Below are positions 9,724-17,885 of a DNA stretch of 64,000 nt, piece by piece. Source of the DNA: Altererythrobacter sp. BO-6 (GTDB lineage: Bacteria; Pseudomonadota; Alphaproteobacteria; Sphingomonadales; Sphingomonadaceae); assembly GCF_011047315.1 (NCBI RefSeq), contig NZ_CP049259.1, positions 2,957,001 to 3,021,000 on the forward strand, read 5' to 3'. Below the pieces are notes generated by a model. The model was not told the DNA's origin. It did no database searches and saw only the letters and a program-made list of their open reading frames with translations. The position numbers were made by a program, and so were the translations under genes. How positions within the stretch are numbered: position 1 is the first letter of the stretch; every line of letters begins with the position of its first letter.

Positions 9724-11403
9724 CTATAGCGCCCTTGCTGCGATGGTCACCCGCTTTGCATAGCTATCCACCACGGCCACCGTGCGGCCCGGTCGATGGC
9801 TCGGTGCTGTCGCTATCTTCGCCGATGCGGGGGAAACCTGGCCTACGCGCTTGTCCCATTCGATGCGATAGAGATCGAAGCGGCGGTCGGCGAGGTTCTG
9901 GACCGTGCCCTCTGCCCTGGCCCAGCTGAGATCGGCGAGGTTGACGTCGCTGATCGTCAGCGTTTCGACATTTTCGGTCGCCTCGGCGGCGATACCGTCA
10001 CGTGCGAAGGGGAAATCGCAGGGTGTGAGGATGCAGCTTTGCGCATACTGGATGTCCATATTGGCGACATTGGGCAAGTTCCCGACATTGCCGCTCATCA
10101 CAACGTAGCACTGGTTCTCGATCGCGCGGGCCTGCGCGCAATAACGCACGCGCATATAGCCCTGGCGGCTGTCGGTGCAGAACGGGACGAAAATGATCCG
10201 CGCGCCTTCGTCAACCAGCCGGCGGGCGAGTTCGGGGAACTCGCTGTCATAGCAGATCAGCACGCCAATGGGGCCGCAATCAGTCTGGATCGCATCGATA
10301 GTATCGCCGCCCTTGATGTTCCACCAATAGGCTTCGTTGGGTGTGGGGTGGATCTTCTCCTGCGCGTGGACCGATCCATCGCGCAAGCAGACATAGGCGA
10401 CATTGTGGATGTCGCCATCGTCCATCCGGGTCGGGTGCGATCCGCCGATTATGTTGATGTTGTAGCCGAGCGCCATCTCGCTCAGCCTGGTGCGGATCCG
10501 CGGCGTGAAACGGCTGAGTTCCTCGATCGCCTCTTGCGAGCTGAGTTCCTGCTCCTGCGCGCTTAGCAACATCAGCGTGAAAAGCTCGGGGAAGACGATG
10601 AAATCGGCTTCATAATCGGATGCCACGTCGACGAAATATTCGACCTGCTGCATGAATTCATCGAAGCCGGAGACTGCGCGCGCCTGCAGCTGGCAAGTGG
10701 CGATGCGCACGCTCTCGACATCGCGCGGCACCCTGTGTTTGGGCGGTGCGTCTGTGTCTACGTATGGGTTACGCCATACCATGCGCACCGCATTAGTCCG
10801 CGATTGCTTGTCTTCTGGCAGGTAGGCGCGCAGCACACCCTGCGCCTCGAAGCCATTGGCGAGCTGGAAACGCAAGACAGGATCGTGGATCTTCCCGGCG
10901 AGCACCATCTCCAGATATTGTTCGGGTGTGTCGGCGCGATTGGTCTTGCGACGCTTGGCCCGGGTATAACCTGGCATCCGGCCGCCAAACACGATCCCGC
11001 TTAATTCAAGCCGTTCGGCCAGCGCGCGGCGTTCTTCGTAAAGCCTGCGTCCGATCCGCGTACCGCGCGTCTTTGGATCGACGCACATTTCGTAGCCATA
11101 GAGCCATTCGCCCTTGGCATTGTGGCGGCTGCCAAAACCGTTTCCGGTCACTTCGTCCCAGCTGTGATCGGAGAAGGCGACACGCTGGCTCAGCCGCATC
11201 GACGCGCAATAGCCCACCAGCTTGCCATCCAGCTTGGCGACAAAGCAGCCTTCCGGATAATTGTTCAACTGGCCGCGGATTTCGCCGTGGGTATAGGCCG
11301 GCATATCGTCATACACCCGCCTTACGAGATCGGCGATCGCCCGCACATCAGACAGTTTTGCTTGGCGAATTTCCAGCCGTGCCCTGGCGCGCGTTTCGGT
11401 CAT
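9724..11403 (-). CDS. Bifunctional GNAT N-acetyltransferase / carbon-nitrogen hydrolase
   Basis: A 559-residue fusion. Residues ~10-190 are a GNAT domain, with the acetyl-CoA region near CVDPKTRGTRIGRRLYEERR. Residues ~220-500 are a nitrilase-superfamily domain with a complete Glu-Lys-Cys triad: Glu in FIVFPELF, Lys in HAQEKIHPTPNE, Cys in GVLICYDSEFPE. The fused architecture is a known family of unestablished substrate. I chose the ATG at 11403, which follows GGGGGA five bases upstream, over an upstream in-frame TTG. The antiporter gene follows 7 bp downstream. Confidence 0.92.
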   Translation of the reverse strand: MTETRARARLEIRQAKLSDVRAIADLVRRVYDDMPAYTHGEIRGQLNNYPEGCFVAKLDGKLVGYCASMRLSQRVAFSDHSWDEVTGNGFGSRHNAKGEWLYGYEMCVDPKTRGTRIGRRLYEERRALAERLELSGIVFGGRMPGYTRAKRRKTNRADTPEQYLEMVLAGKIHDPVLRFQLANGFEAQGVLRAYLPEDKQSRTNAVRMVWRNPYVDTDAPPKHRVPRDVESVRIATCQLQARAVSGFDEFMQQVEYFVDVASDYEADFIVFPELFTLMLLSAQEQELSSQEAIEELSRFTPRIRTRLSEMALGYNINIIGGSHPTRMDDGDIHNVAYVCLRDGSVHAQEKIHPTPNEAYWWNIKGGDTIDAIQTDCGPIGVLICYDSEFPELARRLVDEGARIIFVPFCTDSRQGYMRVRYCAQARAIENQCYVVMSGNVGNLPNVANMDIQYAQSCILTPCDFPFARDGIAAEATENVETLTISDVNLADLSWARAEGTVQNLADRRFDLYRIEWDKRVGQVSPASAKIATAPSHRPGRTVAVVDSYAKRVTIAARAL

Positions 11404-11504
11404 GAAAGTCCCCCGGTCCAAGTCTTTACATGCAAAGGGCAGCCGATCCGGTTGGGGAAGGGCTGCCCTGAACTTACGCTATGGCACAGCTGTTGTTCCG
11501 AAAA

Positions 11505-12728
11505 TCAGCTCCAGCTGGCCATTTCCTTTTCAAGGTTCTGCACGATCGCCTCGAAAAATTGCTCGGTGGTAAGCCAGTTCTGGTTGGGGCCGATCAGCAG
11601 CGCCAGATCCTTGGTCATGTCGCCCTTTTCAACGGTTTCGATGCAGACCCGCTCAAGCGTTTCCGCAAACCGCACCACGTCCGGCGTACCGTCGAACTTG
11701 CCGCGATAGATCAGGCCCCGGGTCCAGGCGAAGATGCTGGCAATGGGGTTGGTCGAGGTCGCCTTGCCTTGCTGGTGCTGGCGATAATGGCGGGTGACGG
11801 TGCCATGGGCGGCTTCCGCTTCCACAGTCTTGCCATCCGGGGTCATGAGGACCGAAGTCATCAGCCCCAGCGAACCGAAGCCCTGCGCCACCGTGTCCGA
11901 CTGGACGTCACCGTCGTAGTTCTTGCAGGCCCATACAAACTTGCCGTTCCACTTCAGCGCCGATGCAACCATGTCGTCGATCAGGCGGTGTTCGTAGACG
12001 ATGCCCGCTTCCTTGAATTTCTCGGCGAAACCTTCGTTGTCGAACACTTCCTGGAACAGGTCCTTGAAGCGCCCGTCATACGCCTTGAGGATGGTGTTCT
12101 TGGTGCTGAGATACACCGGCCAGCCCAGGTTCAAGCCATAATTGAAGCTGGCGCGCGCAAAGTCACGGATCGAATCGTCAAGGTTGTACATCGCCATGGC
12201 GACGCCGGCGCTGGGGAAGTCAAACACTTTGAGGTCGATTTCCTGGCCGTCCTCGCCCTTGAAAACCAGCCGCAGTTCGCCGGGGCCGGGGATCAGCGTG
12301 TCAGTCGCGCGATACTGGTCGCCAAAGGCATGGCGGCCGACGACGATCGGATCGGTCCAGCCGGGCACCAGCCGCGGCACGTTTTCGATCACGATCGGTT
12401 CGCGGAAGACCACGCCGCCCAGGATGTTGCGGATCGTGCCATTGGGGCTCTTCCACATTTTCTTGAGGCTGAATTCCTCGACGCGGGCTTCGTCCGGGGT
12501 GATCGTCGCGCATTTCACGCCGACGCCGTATTGCTTGATGGCATTGGCGGCATCGACGGTGATCTGGTCGTCGGTCTCGTCGCGCTTCTCGATCGAGAGA
12601 TCGTAATACTTCAGGTCGATATCGAGATAGGGCAGGATCAGACGTTCGCGGATCCACTGCCAGATGATTCTCGTCATTTCGTCGCCGTCGAGTTCGACGA
12701 CCGGGTTCTTGACCTGGATTTTCTGCAT
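11505..12728 (-). CDS. icd: NADP-dependent isocitrate dehydrogenase
   Basis: A 407-residue cytoplasmic enzyme of the TCA cycle, converting isocitrate to 2-oxoglutarate with NADPH formation. The opening [20 protein letters not shown] and the segments [12 protein letters not shown] and [16 protein letters not shown] are characteristic of the homodimeric eukaryote-like (type II) class found in alphaproteobacteria. Length is normal for that class. The gene stands alone between the GNAT-nitrilase gene and tRNA-Val. Confidence 0.96.
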   Translation of the reverse strand: MQKIQVKNPVVELDGDEMTRIIWQWIRERLILPYLDIDLKYYDLSIEKRDETDDQITVDAANAIKQYGVGVKCATITPDEARVEEFSLKKMWKSPNGTIRNILGGVVFREPIVIENVPRLVPGWTDPIVVGRHAFGDQYRATDTLIPGPGELRLVFKGEDGQEIDLKVFDFPSAGVAMAMYNLDDSIRDFARASFNYGLNLGWPVYLSTKNTILKAYDGRFKDLFQEVFDNEGFAEKFKEAGIVYEHRLIDDMVASALKWNGKFVWACKNYDGDVQSDTVAQGFGSLGLMTSVLMTPDGKTVEAEAAHGTVTRHYRQHQQGKATSTNPIASIFAWTRGLIYRGKFDGTPDVVRFAETLERVCIETVEKGDMTKDLALLIGPNQNWLTTEQFFEAIVQNLEKEMASWS

Positions 12729-12816
12729 GTTGTCCCTGTTCGCTGCAATTTTTGGGAATTGGAGTTCGCGCGGGCTTTAGCAGAGGTGTGCGTGCGCGCA
12801 AGGGAGGGGGCGGGCA

Positions 12817-12847
12817 ATAAAAAACCCGCCGACACGCGGCGGGTTTT
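12817..12847 (-). terminator. Rho-independent terminator of the tRNA-Val transcript
   Basis: The two 11-base arms 12821-12831 and 12837-12847 are perfect inverted repeats with a 5-base loop. Read on the minus strand, the hairpin is followed by a T run. It begins 4 bases after the CCA end of tRNA-Val. Confidence 0.88.
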
Positions 12848-12850
12848 GGA

Positions 12851-12925
12851 TGGTGGGCGTACCAAGGATTGAACTTGGGACCCCTACGATGTCAACATAG
12901 TGCTCTACCACTGAGCTATACGCCC
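12851..12925 (-). tRNA. tRNA-Val (GAC)
   Basis: On the minus strand the sequence folds into a complete cloverleaf: acceptor GGGCGTA/TACGCCC, D-arm GCTC/GAGC with loop AGTGGTA, anticodon stem CTATG/CGTAG with loop TTGACAT (anticodon GAC), T-arm CCAAG/CTTGG with loop TTCAATC, and encoded CCA. It is followed at once by a terminator and lies upstream of icd on the same strand. Confidence 0.96.
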
Positions 12926-13009
12926 GCACCATCGAACGGCCACTCCTTGAGCGGCGGAGAGGCCCCTTAGCTTGAGCCTTTCTGCCAATCAAGGGGTTCC
13001 GGCGCTATT

Positions 13010-13399
13010 TTAGAGTGAAGCTTCGCGGCGGTCCTCGAACATGCGTTCAACTTCCAGCACTAGGTCGCGCAGATGGAACGGCTTGGAGAGCATTTTCGCA
13101 TGCGGTTGCTCGCGGCTAGCCTTCAGCGATACCGCAGCAAAGCCGGTGATGAACATCACCTTCGTGCGCGGCGCGATCTCGGCGCAACGCTGTGCCAACT
13201 CGATCCCGTCCATCTCTGGCATGACAATGTCCGACAGCAACAGGTCGAACGGCTCGCGTTCGAGATAGGGCACTGCCGCCGTACCGCGATCGACCGCAAC
13301 CACTTCATAACCGGCATTGGTCAGCGCGCGCTCCAGATAGGTGCGCATTGCATCTTCATCCTCCGCAAGGAGAATTCGCAAGGGTGTTCCAGCTGTCAT
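13010..13399 (-). CDS. cpdR: CpdR-type single-domain response regulator
   Basis: A 129-residue receiver domain without an output domain. The acidic pocket is at residues 13-16 (EDED), the phospho-acceptor is Asp57 in LLSDIVMPEMDG, the conserved Thr is in FITG, and the Lys is in LSKPFHLRDLV. The LSKPFHLRDLV end and overall length match CpdR, which in Caulobacter controls ClpXP localisation and substrate proteolysis during the cell cycle. The gene is monocistronic and divergent from the N-formylglutamate amidohydrolase gene. CpdR identity is by family resemblance; other single-domain receivers are possible. Confidence 0.82.
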   Translation of the reverse strand: MTAGTPLRILLAEDEDAMRTYLERALTNAGYEVVAVDRGTAAVPYLEREPFDLLLSDIVMPEMDGIELAQRCAEIAPRTKVMFITGFAAVSLKASREQPHAKMLSKPFHLRDLVLEVERMFEDRREASL

Positions 13400-13518
13400 C
13401 CTTCCGGTTTAGCGTGAGTCCATTAAGAAACCTTTTTCACCCTGCCTGATGCCGCCACCGATCCCGCGAGGGGCACCCGGGCTTTGACATCCGGCCATCC
13501 AACCGGCAGCACCAAGGG

Positions 13519-14481
13519 ATGACCACTGCGGAACGCGAATCAAGACCCGTGCGGCACGAAGCGGGCGGCTTCATTCCCGGTCATACCGGCAGTGAGGGTG
13601 AGCGTCCGGCTTACAGCCTGCGCGCGCCGCTATCGCCGCCATTGCCTGTGCTGATCACCGTGCCCCACGCCGGGCGTGATTACCCTTCGCCGCTTCTCGC
13701 TGCCATGCGCGATCCAGACTACGCCTGCCTGCGGCTGGAAGATCGCCTGATAGATGAAGTTGCCGCGCTGGTTGCCGAGGAAACGGGGGCTGTGCTGATC
13801 ATGGCCCATGCGCCGCGCGCGATGCTCGATCTCAATCGCGCACGCGACGATGTCGATTGGGACATGATTGAAGGCCATCGCTCGCCGCGTGTGCGGCATT
13901 CGATGGCCAATCGGCGCGCCCGCAGCGGGCTTGGGCTGGTACCGCGCCGCCTCCCCGGGCATGGCGAGATATGGCGCAGGCAGTTGCCCGCTGCCGAGCT
14001 TGAAAGCCGAATCGAAGGCATCCACCGGCCCTATCATGCGGCAACCGCACGCGAGCTTGCCAGGATCCGCGACCAATGGGGTGCAGCCTTGCTGATCGAT
14101 TTGCATTCCATGCCGCCGCTGCGCCGCACGCGCGAATTGCCAGATCCACCGGCATTCGTGCTGGGCGACCGGTTCGGGACAAGCTGCGTTTCGGCGCTGG
14201 CCAGCCACGGATACCGCTTCCTTGAGGCGAGGGGGCATTCCGTTGCCCACAACCGCCCATATGCAGGCGGTTATGTGCTGGAGACCCATGGCGCGCCCAA
14301 ACGGGGGATCCATGCGCTGCAGCTCGAAGTATGCCGCTCAAGCTATCTCGACGCCCGGCTAGAGCGCTCGACGGCCAGGATAAAGCCGCTGGCGCGGTTG
14401 CTGGCAGCCTGGGTGCGCGAATTGGGCATTGAAACCGCGCGAATGGCAGCTGGTGGCACCATCCAGCTCGCGGCCGAGTGA
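13519..14481 (+). CDS. N-formylglutamate amidohydrolase family protein
   Basis: A 320-residue protein of the N-formylglutamate deformylase/amidohydrolase family, zinc enzymes that release formate from N-formylglutamate, classically in histidine degradation. The segments VLITVPHAGRDYP (residues ~45-57), MLDLNRARDDVDW, LIDLHSMPP and the C-terminal GIHALQLEVCRSSY are family signatures and carry the probable metal-binding His and Glu. No other hut genes are visible nearby, so the substrate here may differ. It is divergent from cpdR, an arrangement common in sphingomonads. Confidence 0.9.
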   Translation: MTTAERESRPVRHEAGGFIPGHTGSEGERPAYSLRAPLSPPLPVLITVPHAGRDYPSPLLAAMRDPDYACLRLEDRLIDEVAALVAEETGAVLIMAHAPRAMLDLNRARDDVDWDMIEGHRSPRVRHSMANRRARSGLGLVPRRLPGHGEIWRRQLPAAELESRIEGIHRPYHAATARELARIRDQWGAALLIDLHSMPPLRRTRELPDPPAFVLGDRFGTSCVSALASHGYRFLEARGHSVAHNRPYAGGYVLETHGAPKRGIHALQLEVCRSSYLDARLERSTARIKPLARLLAAWVRELGIETARMAAGGTIQLAAE

Positions 14482-14512
14482 GGCAAGCCTACGCGATTTC
14501 CATTCAAGCATG

Positions 14513-14545
14513 AAAAAACCACCTCGTGCGAAGTGCACGAGGTGG
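14513..14545 (-). terminator. Strong rho-independent terminator of the candidate sRNA
   Basis: Arms 14519-14529 and 14535-14545 form a perfect 11-bp stem with a 5-base loop. On the minus strand six T residues follow (14513-14518 as A on the plus strand). No protein gene ends just upstream on the minus strand: sapC ends 140 bp away, with the structured RNA region between them. Confidence 0.9.
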
Positions 14546-14621
14546 CCAAGGTTCAGGGAGGATGCGCCCACAAGCGGGACGCAACATCCGTGCAGGCAAT
14601 GAGGGAAGCCTGCGCCGGATA
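14513..14621 (-). ncRNA. Candidate ~108-nt structured small RNA downstream of sapC
   Basis: This stretch has no credible reading frame but is fully organised as an RNA gene on the minus strand. From its predicted 5' end near 14620 it has stem-loop 1 (GCAGGC/GCCTGC with loop TTCCCTCATT), stem-loop 2 (GGATG/CATCC enclosing CCC/GGG pairs), a single-stranded TCCCTGAACCTT stretch and the terminator hairpin. The exposed CCCUC and CUCCC motifs could pair with Shine-Dalgarno sequences, as in several alphaproteobacterial trans-acting sRNAs. A promoter with 17-bp spacing lies just upstream. I do not recognise it as a named family. Confidence 0.65.
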
Positions 14622-14626
14622 AAGTA

Positions 14627-14655
14627 AACCTAGGTGTCGCCGGCGAAGTTTTCAA
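14627..14655 (-). promoter_or_regulatory. Probable promoter of the candidate sRNA
   Basis: On the minus strand TTGAAA (14650-14655) and TAGGTT (14627-14632) are separated by exactly 17 bp, giving a predicted start at about 14620, right before stem-loop 1. The -35 box lies inside a 7-bp inverted repeat (GGCGAAG/CTTCGCC). Confidence 0.55.
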
Positions 14656-14684
14656 GCTTCGCCTGGCTTGACCCGCTCTGATGT

Positions 14685-15482
14685 CTAGTTTGCGGCTTCC
14701 ATATTCTCGGTTGCAGCATTGGGTTCGGGCACCTTGCCCTGGGCCATCTGGCGCGAGAAAATCACCCGCATCAGGTTCAGTGAAAACAGGTGCGCATGGA
14801 TGATCAGCAGCATGCCGTTCTTGTTGAGCGTTTCGAGCGTTGCCGCCGGAAGCTCGCGCAGCTTGTTTTCATCGACCATGCGGAAGCCGCGATAGATGAA
14901 CGGCTGGTCGGGCTTGTCATTGCGGGTGATCGCGATTTCACCGTCCATCAGCAGGTCATGCTTGGCCAGCTCGTCCATGAACGCCTTGGTGCGCGAACCG
15001 GATTCCTCGAACTTCTGGCAGAAATCAAGGATGCCCTGCGTAACCTGGCTGGGCTCGCCATTCTCGTCGAACAGCGCATCGCCTTCAGCGAAATCGCCGA
15101 CCACTCCAGCGCTCGGATCGAAGCAGAGCGAAAGCTCTTCTGCACCGGGCTGCAGCCGCGCGAGCATGAAGGGATAACGGCGGGTGTAGGCGGGCAGGTA
15201 CACATTCTCGGTGATCTTGCCCTCGGCGTCGACAAAGGTGTTCACCCCTTCGTTCAGCCCCATCAGCGCCAGCGGCACCGGGTTGTCGCCAGCGCTGAAC
15301 ACGATCGGAAAATCGCGCTGCGCGTCGATCAGTTCATCGACGGTGACGGGAAGCGCGTGAGTCTGGCCGATGAAGCCTGCATCGGCAAACGGCTTGATCT
15401 TCCAGCTCTTGTGGTCGCGGCTGTTGAGCGGCAGGAGGTCTTTGTAAAACAGGGGCAGTTGAGGCTGCGGCGCGCTGGCCAT
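14685..15482 (-). CDS. SapC family protein
   Basis: A 265-residue protein of the SapC family, named from S-layer-associated genes; its molecular function is not established. Diagnostic stretches are LPLFYKDLLPLNSRDHKSW near the N-terminus, YTRRYPFMLA and the C-terminal IHAHLFSLNLMRVIFSR. No signal peptide is visible, so it is probably cytoplasmic. The ATG at 15482 follows GGAGAA by five bases; an upstream in-frame start would add a non-conserved 22 residues. In sphingomonads this family often sits beside TonB receptors and tryptophan halogenases, which are absent here. The candidate sRNA lies downstream. Confidence 0.88.
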   Translation of the reverse strand: MASAPQPQLPLFYKDLLPLNSRDHKSWKIKPFADAGFIGQTHALPVTVDELIDAQRDFPIVFSAGDNPVPLALMGLNEGVNTFVDAEGKITENVYLPAYTRRYPFMLARLQPGAEELSLCFDPSAGVVGDFAEGDALFDENGEPSQVTQGILDFCQKFEESGSRTKAFMDELAKHDLLMDGEIAITRNDKPDQPFIYRGFRMVDENKLRELPAATLETLNKNGMLLIIHAHLFSLNLMRVIFSRQMAQGKVPEPNAATENMEAAN

Positions 15483-15555
15483 GGGAATTCTCCGAAACGT
15501 GGTGTTAAATTCAAAAAGGCCGCGCTGGCGTGCCAGCGGGCCGGACACAGCGCCT

Positions 15556-17004
15556 TTAGGCGTTCAACTGGCCAGAGGCAAGCGAGACAAGCTTGCCAGG
15601 ATTGAGCAGGCCATAAGGGTCAAGTGCCTGCTTAACGCTGCGCATAATTGAAAGCGCTGCGGGATCGTGCAGCCGGGCCAGTTCATCGCGTTTCATCTGG
15701 CCGATGCCGTGTTCTGCGCTGATCGATCCGCCCCATTCGGCCACCATATCGTGCACATGGCGGCTGATCGCCTTCCCCTCGCGCTCCTCCCACTCGCCGC
15801 GCTTTGCACCTTTGGGCGCCAGGACATGGAAGTGGACATTGCCGTCGCCCAGATGGCCGAACGCGACCCCGGTTGTGCCTGGAAAACGCATTTCAACGTC
15901 GGGAATGGCTGTTTCGATGAAGCTCGGCATGCGCTCCACGGGAACGGATATGTCGTGCTGCATCGCAGGGCCGATCGCACGTTCGGCTGGCGCAATGGAA
16001 TCGCGCAGCAGCCAGAACTGCTCCGCCTGAGCCTCGTTCGCTGCGATTACAGCATCGTCCAGCAAATCCGCTTCCATCGCGGCTGCGAGGGCACCTTCGG
16101 CATGCTCCCGCAATTCGCCCTTGCTGTCAGGGCCGCCGACCAATTCGATCAATGCATGCCAGGGATAAGCATTTGCCAAGGGCGCGCGCGCATTGGGGAG
16201 GTGCAGCAGCACGCTTTCCAGGCAATGCGCTGGTACCACTTCGAAGCCTTCAAGCTCGGTTGGCATCGTGCGTTCGAAATGCAGGAGCAGCTCGCGCGCC
16301 TCGTGGATCGTTTCTACGCCGGCCCATGTCACCACTCGTTCGTCAATCGCCGGGATCAGGCGCAGGTTGGCAGCTGTGACGATCCCCAGCGTACCTTCTG
16401 ATCCGATCAGCAACTGTTTGAGGTCAAAGCCGCGATTATCCTTCTTGAGTGCAGTCAGGCTGTCGAAAATCTGCCCGTCGGCCAGCACCGCCTCGATCCC
16501 CAATACCTGCGCGCGCATCGTGCCGTGCCGCAATACCTGCGTGCCGCCCGCATTTGTCGATACCAGGCCGCCAATCGTGGCAGAGCCCTTGCCGCCTAGT
16601 GTAAGCGGAAATCGCAGCCCCTCTTGTTCAGCAGCTTCGTGAAGGTTTTGGAGGATCACACCCGCCTCGCAAACGATTTGCCGGTTTTCCCGATCGAAGC
16701 TGCGGATCGCTTCCATCCTGCGCAGTGACAACACTACCGATTGTCCGCTGGCATCGGGAGTCGCGCCGCCCGACATCCCGCTATTGCCACCCTGAGGCAC
16801 AATCGGCACGCCGCATTCGGCGCATAGTTTGACGAATTCCGACACTTCGCGGGTAGAGGCGGGGGAAGCCAGGCCCAGCGCGCTTCCGTGAAACCGGCCG
16901 CGCCAATCGGTTAGCCATGGCTCCAGCAAATCAGGATCGCAAGTGAAGCCGCGCGGCCCCAAAAGTTCTGCGGCGCGGCGCAGGAAATTCTCCGATGAGG
17001 TCAT
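15556..17004 (-). CDS. FAD-binding oxidase/dehydrogenase (GlcD / D-2-hydroxyacid dehydrogenase type)
   Basis: A 482-residue flavoprotein. The N-terminal FAD-binding PP-loop domain has VPQGGNSGMSGGA (near 72-84) and GSATIGGLVSTNAGGTQVLRHG. The C-terminal FAD-oxidase domain has GHLGDGNVHFHV and SISAEHGIGQMKR. These are typical of glycolate oxidase subunit GlcD and D-lactate or D-2-hydroxyglutarate dehydrogenases, which pass electrons to quinone or ETF. Substrate cannot be decided from sequence. I chose ATG 17004 (MTSSENFLRR); the upstream start adds an unrelated leader. It lies 73 bp upstream of sapC on the same strand. Confidence 0.9.
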   Translation of the reverse strand: MTSSENFLRRAAELLGPRGFTCDPDLLEPWLTDWRGRFHGSALGLASPASTREVSEFVKLCAECGVPIVPQGGNSGMSGGATPDASGQSVVLSLRRMEAIRSFDRENRQIVCEAGVILQNLHEAAEQEGLRFPLTLGGKGSATIGGLVSTNAGGTQVLRHGTMRAQVLGIEAVLADGQIFDSLTALKKDNRGFDLKQLLIGSEGTLGIVTAANLRLIPAIDERVVTWAGVETIHEARELLLHFERTMPTELEGFEVVPAHCLESVLLHLPNARAPLANAYPWHALIELVGGPDSKGELREHAEGALAAAMEADLLDDAVIAANEAQAEQFWLLRDSIAPAERAIGPAMQHDISVPVERMPSFIETAIPDVEMRFPGTTGVAFGHLGDGNVHFHVLAPKGAKRGEWEEREGKAISRHVHDMVAEWGGSISAEHGIGQMKRDELARLHDPAALSIMRSVKQALDPYGLLNPGKLVSLASGQLNA

Positions 17005-17161
17005 GTTTGCGCCTATGCCATATCCGCAGCCCGCAATGCCAGCACTTGCTGGCAGGTGAAAATGGATTAAGCCTCCATTCAAGCCCGCGTGGTAGACGGG
17101 AACGCACCAAGCAACCAGAAGGTCGATAAATCAGCGGTACACGTCGCCCGGATTTCCCAGC

Positions 17162-17746
17162 ATGCCCAGCCTGATCGCCTCGCTCGCGCCTGTCGCACTG
17201 CTCGCCGCCGCCGGCGTCGCGCATGATGCACGGTGGAGCAATCAGCCTGAGGTTTTAAGGTTTGGCCCCGAACAGCCGGATGTGGAGATAAACCCGGGAG
17301 CGGTGCTGCGTGACAGCCTTGTGGCGGAATGGCCACCGAAATCGCCCGCCGCTAATCAAGTGCGTATCGAACGACAGGTAACGGTCCGGATTACGCCGCT
17401 TACAAGCCGCAGCACGATCGAACGGCAAAGCCTGATGGCGGAAATGCCCCAAGCTCCGCGCCCGACACGCTATCAGGAGCGAAAGATCGGCAAATGCGTA
17501 TCGGTTGATGATATCGCGGGGGTGCAAACCGGCAGCGGCGACCGATTGGTCCTGTTCCTGCGTGATCGGCGCATGGTCAGCGCGCGGCTGGAAAAAGCGT
17601 GCCGTGCGCGCGATTTCTACTCCGGTTTCTATCTCGAACGCAGCAAGGACGGGAAGCTTTGCATCGAGCGCGACAAGCTGCAATCGAGGGCGGGCGCCAA
17701 TTGCGAGGTCGATCGTTTGCGCGAGCTGGTTCCGGTCAACGATTGA
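17162..17746 (+). CDS. Hypothetical exported protein
   Basis: A 194-residue protein with a likely signal peptide (MPSLIASLAPVALLAAAGVAHA-like start), so probably periplasmic. The middle, TRYQERKIGKCVSVDDIAGVQ, and the C-terminal half with DFYSGFYLERSKDGKLCIERDKL and two further cysteines look like a compact, possibly disulfide-bonded domain. I do not recognise a named family, though the style suggests a conserved sphingomonad hypothetical. It is divergent from the FAD oxidase and precedes the RNA helicase on the same strand. Confidence 0.75.
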   Translation: MPSLIASLAPVALLAAAGVAHDARWSNQPEVLRFGPEQPDVEINPGAVLRDSLVAEWPPKSPAANQVRIERQVTVRITPLTSRSTIERQSLMAEMPQAPRPTRYQERKIGKCVSVDDIAGVQTGSGDRLVLFLRDRRMVSARLEKACRARDFYSGFYLERSKDGKLCIERDKLQSRAGANCEVDRLRELVPVND

Positions 17747-17885
17747 CCGGACGGTTCCATACCGCGTGATTTCTTGACTTCCGGCGCATTTTCGGCAACA
17801 GGCGCGGCGTCGCCCGCGATCTTCTTCGCGGTTGCACAATGACCGGCGCGATTTCGCGCTAGCTTACCCGGAAATCGATCGACGC

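Noticed and set aside
11481-12872. 463-codon open frame opposite icd
   Set aside because: Antisense shadow of a certain housekeeping gene; it also runs across the tRNA-Val terminator.
17747-17885. Promoter before the DEAD-box helicase gene from the TTGACT at about 17774
   Set aside because: No acceptable -10 element lies at 16-18 bp spacing.
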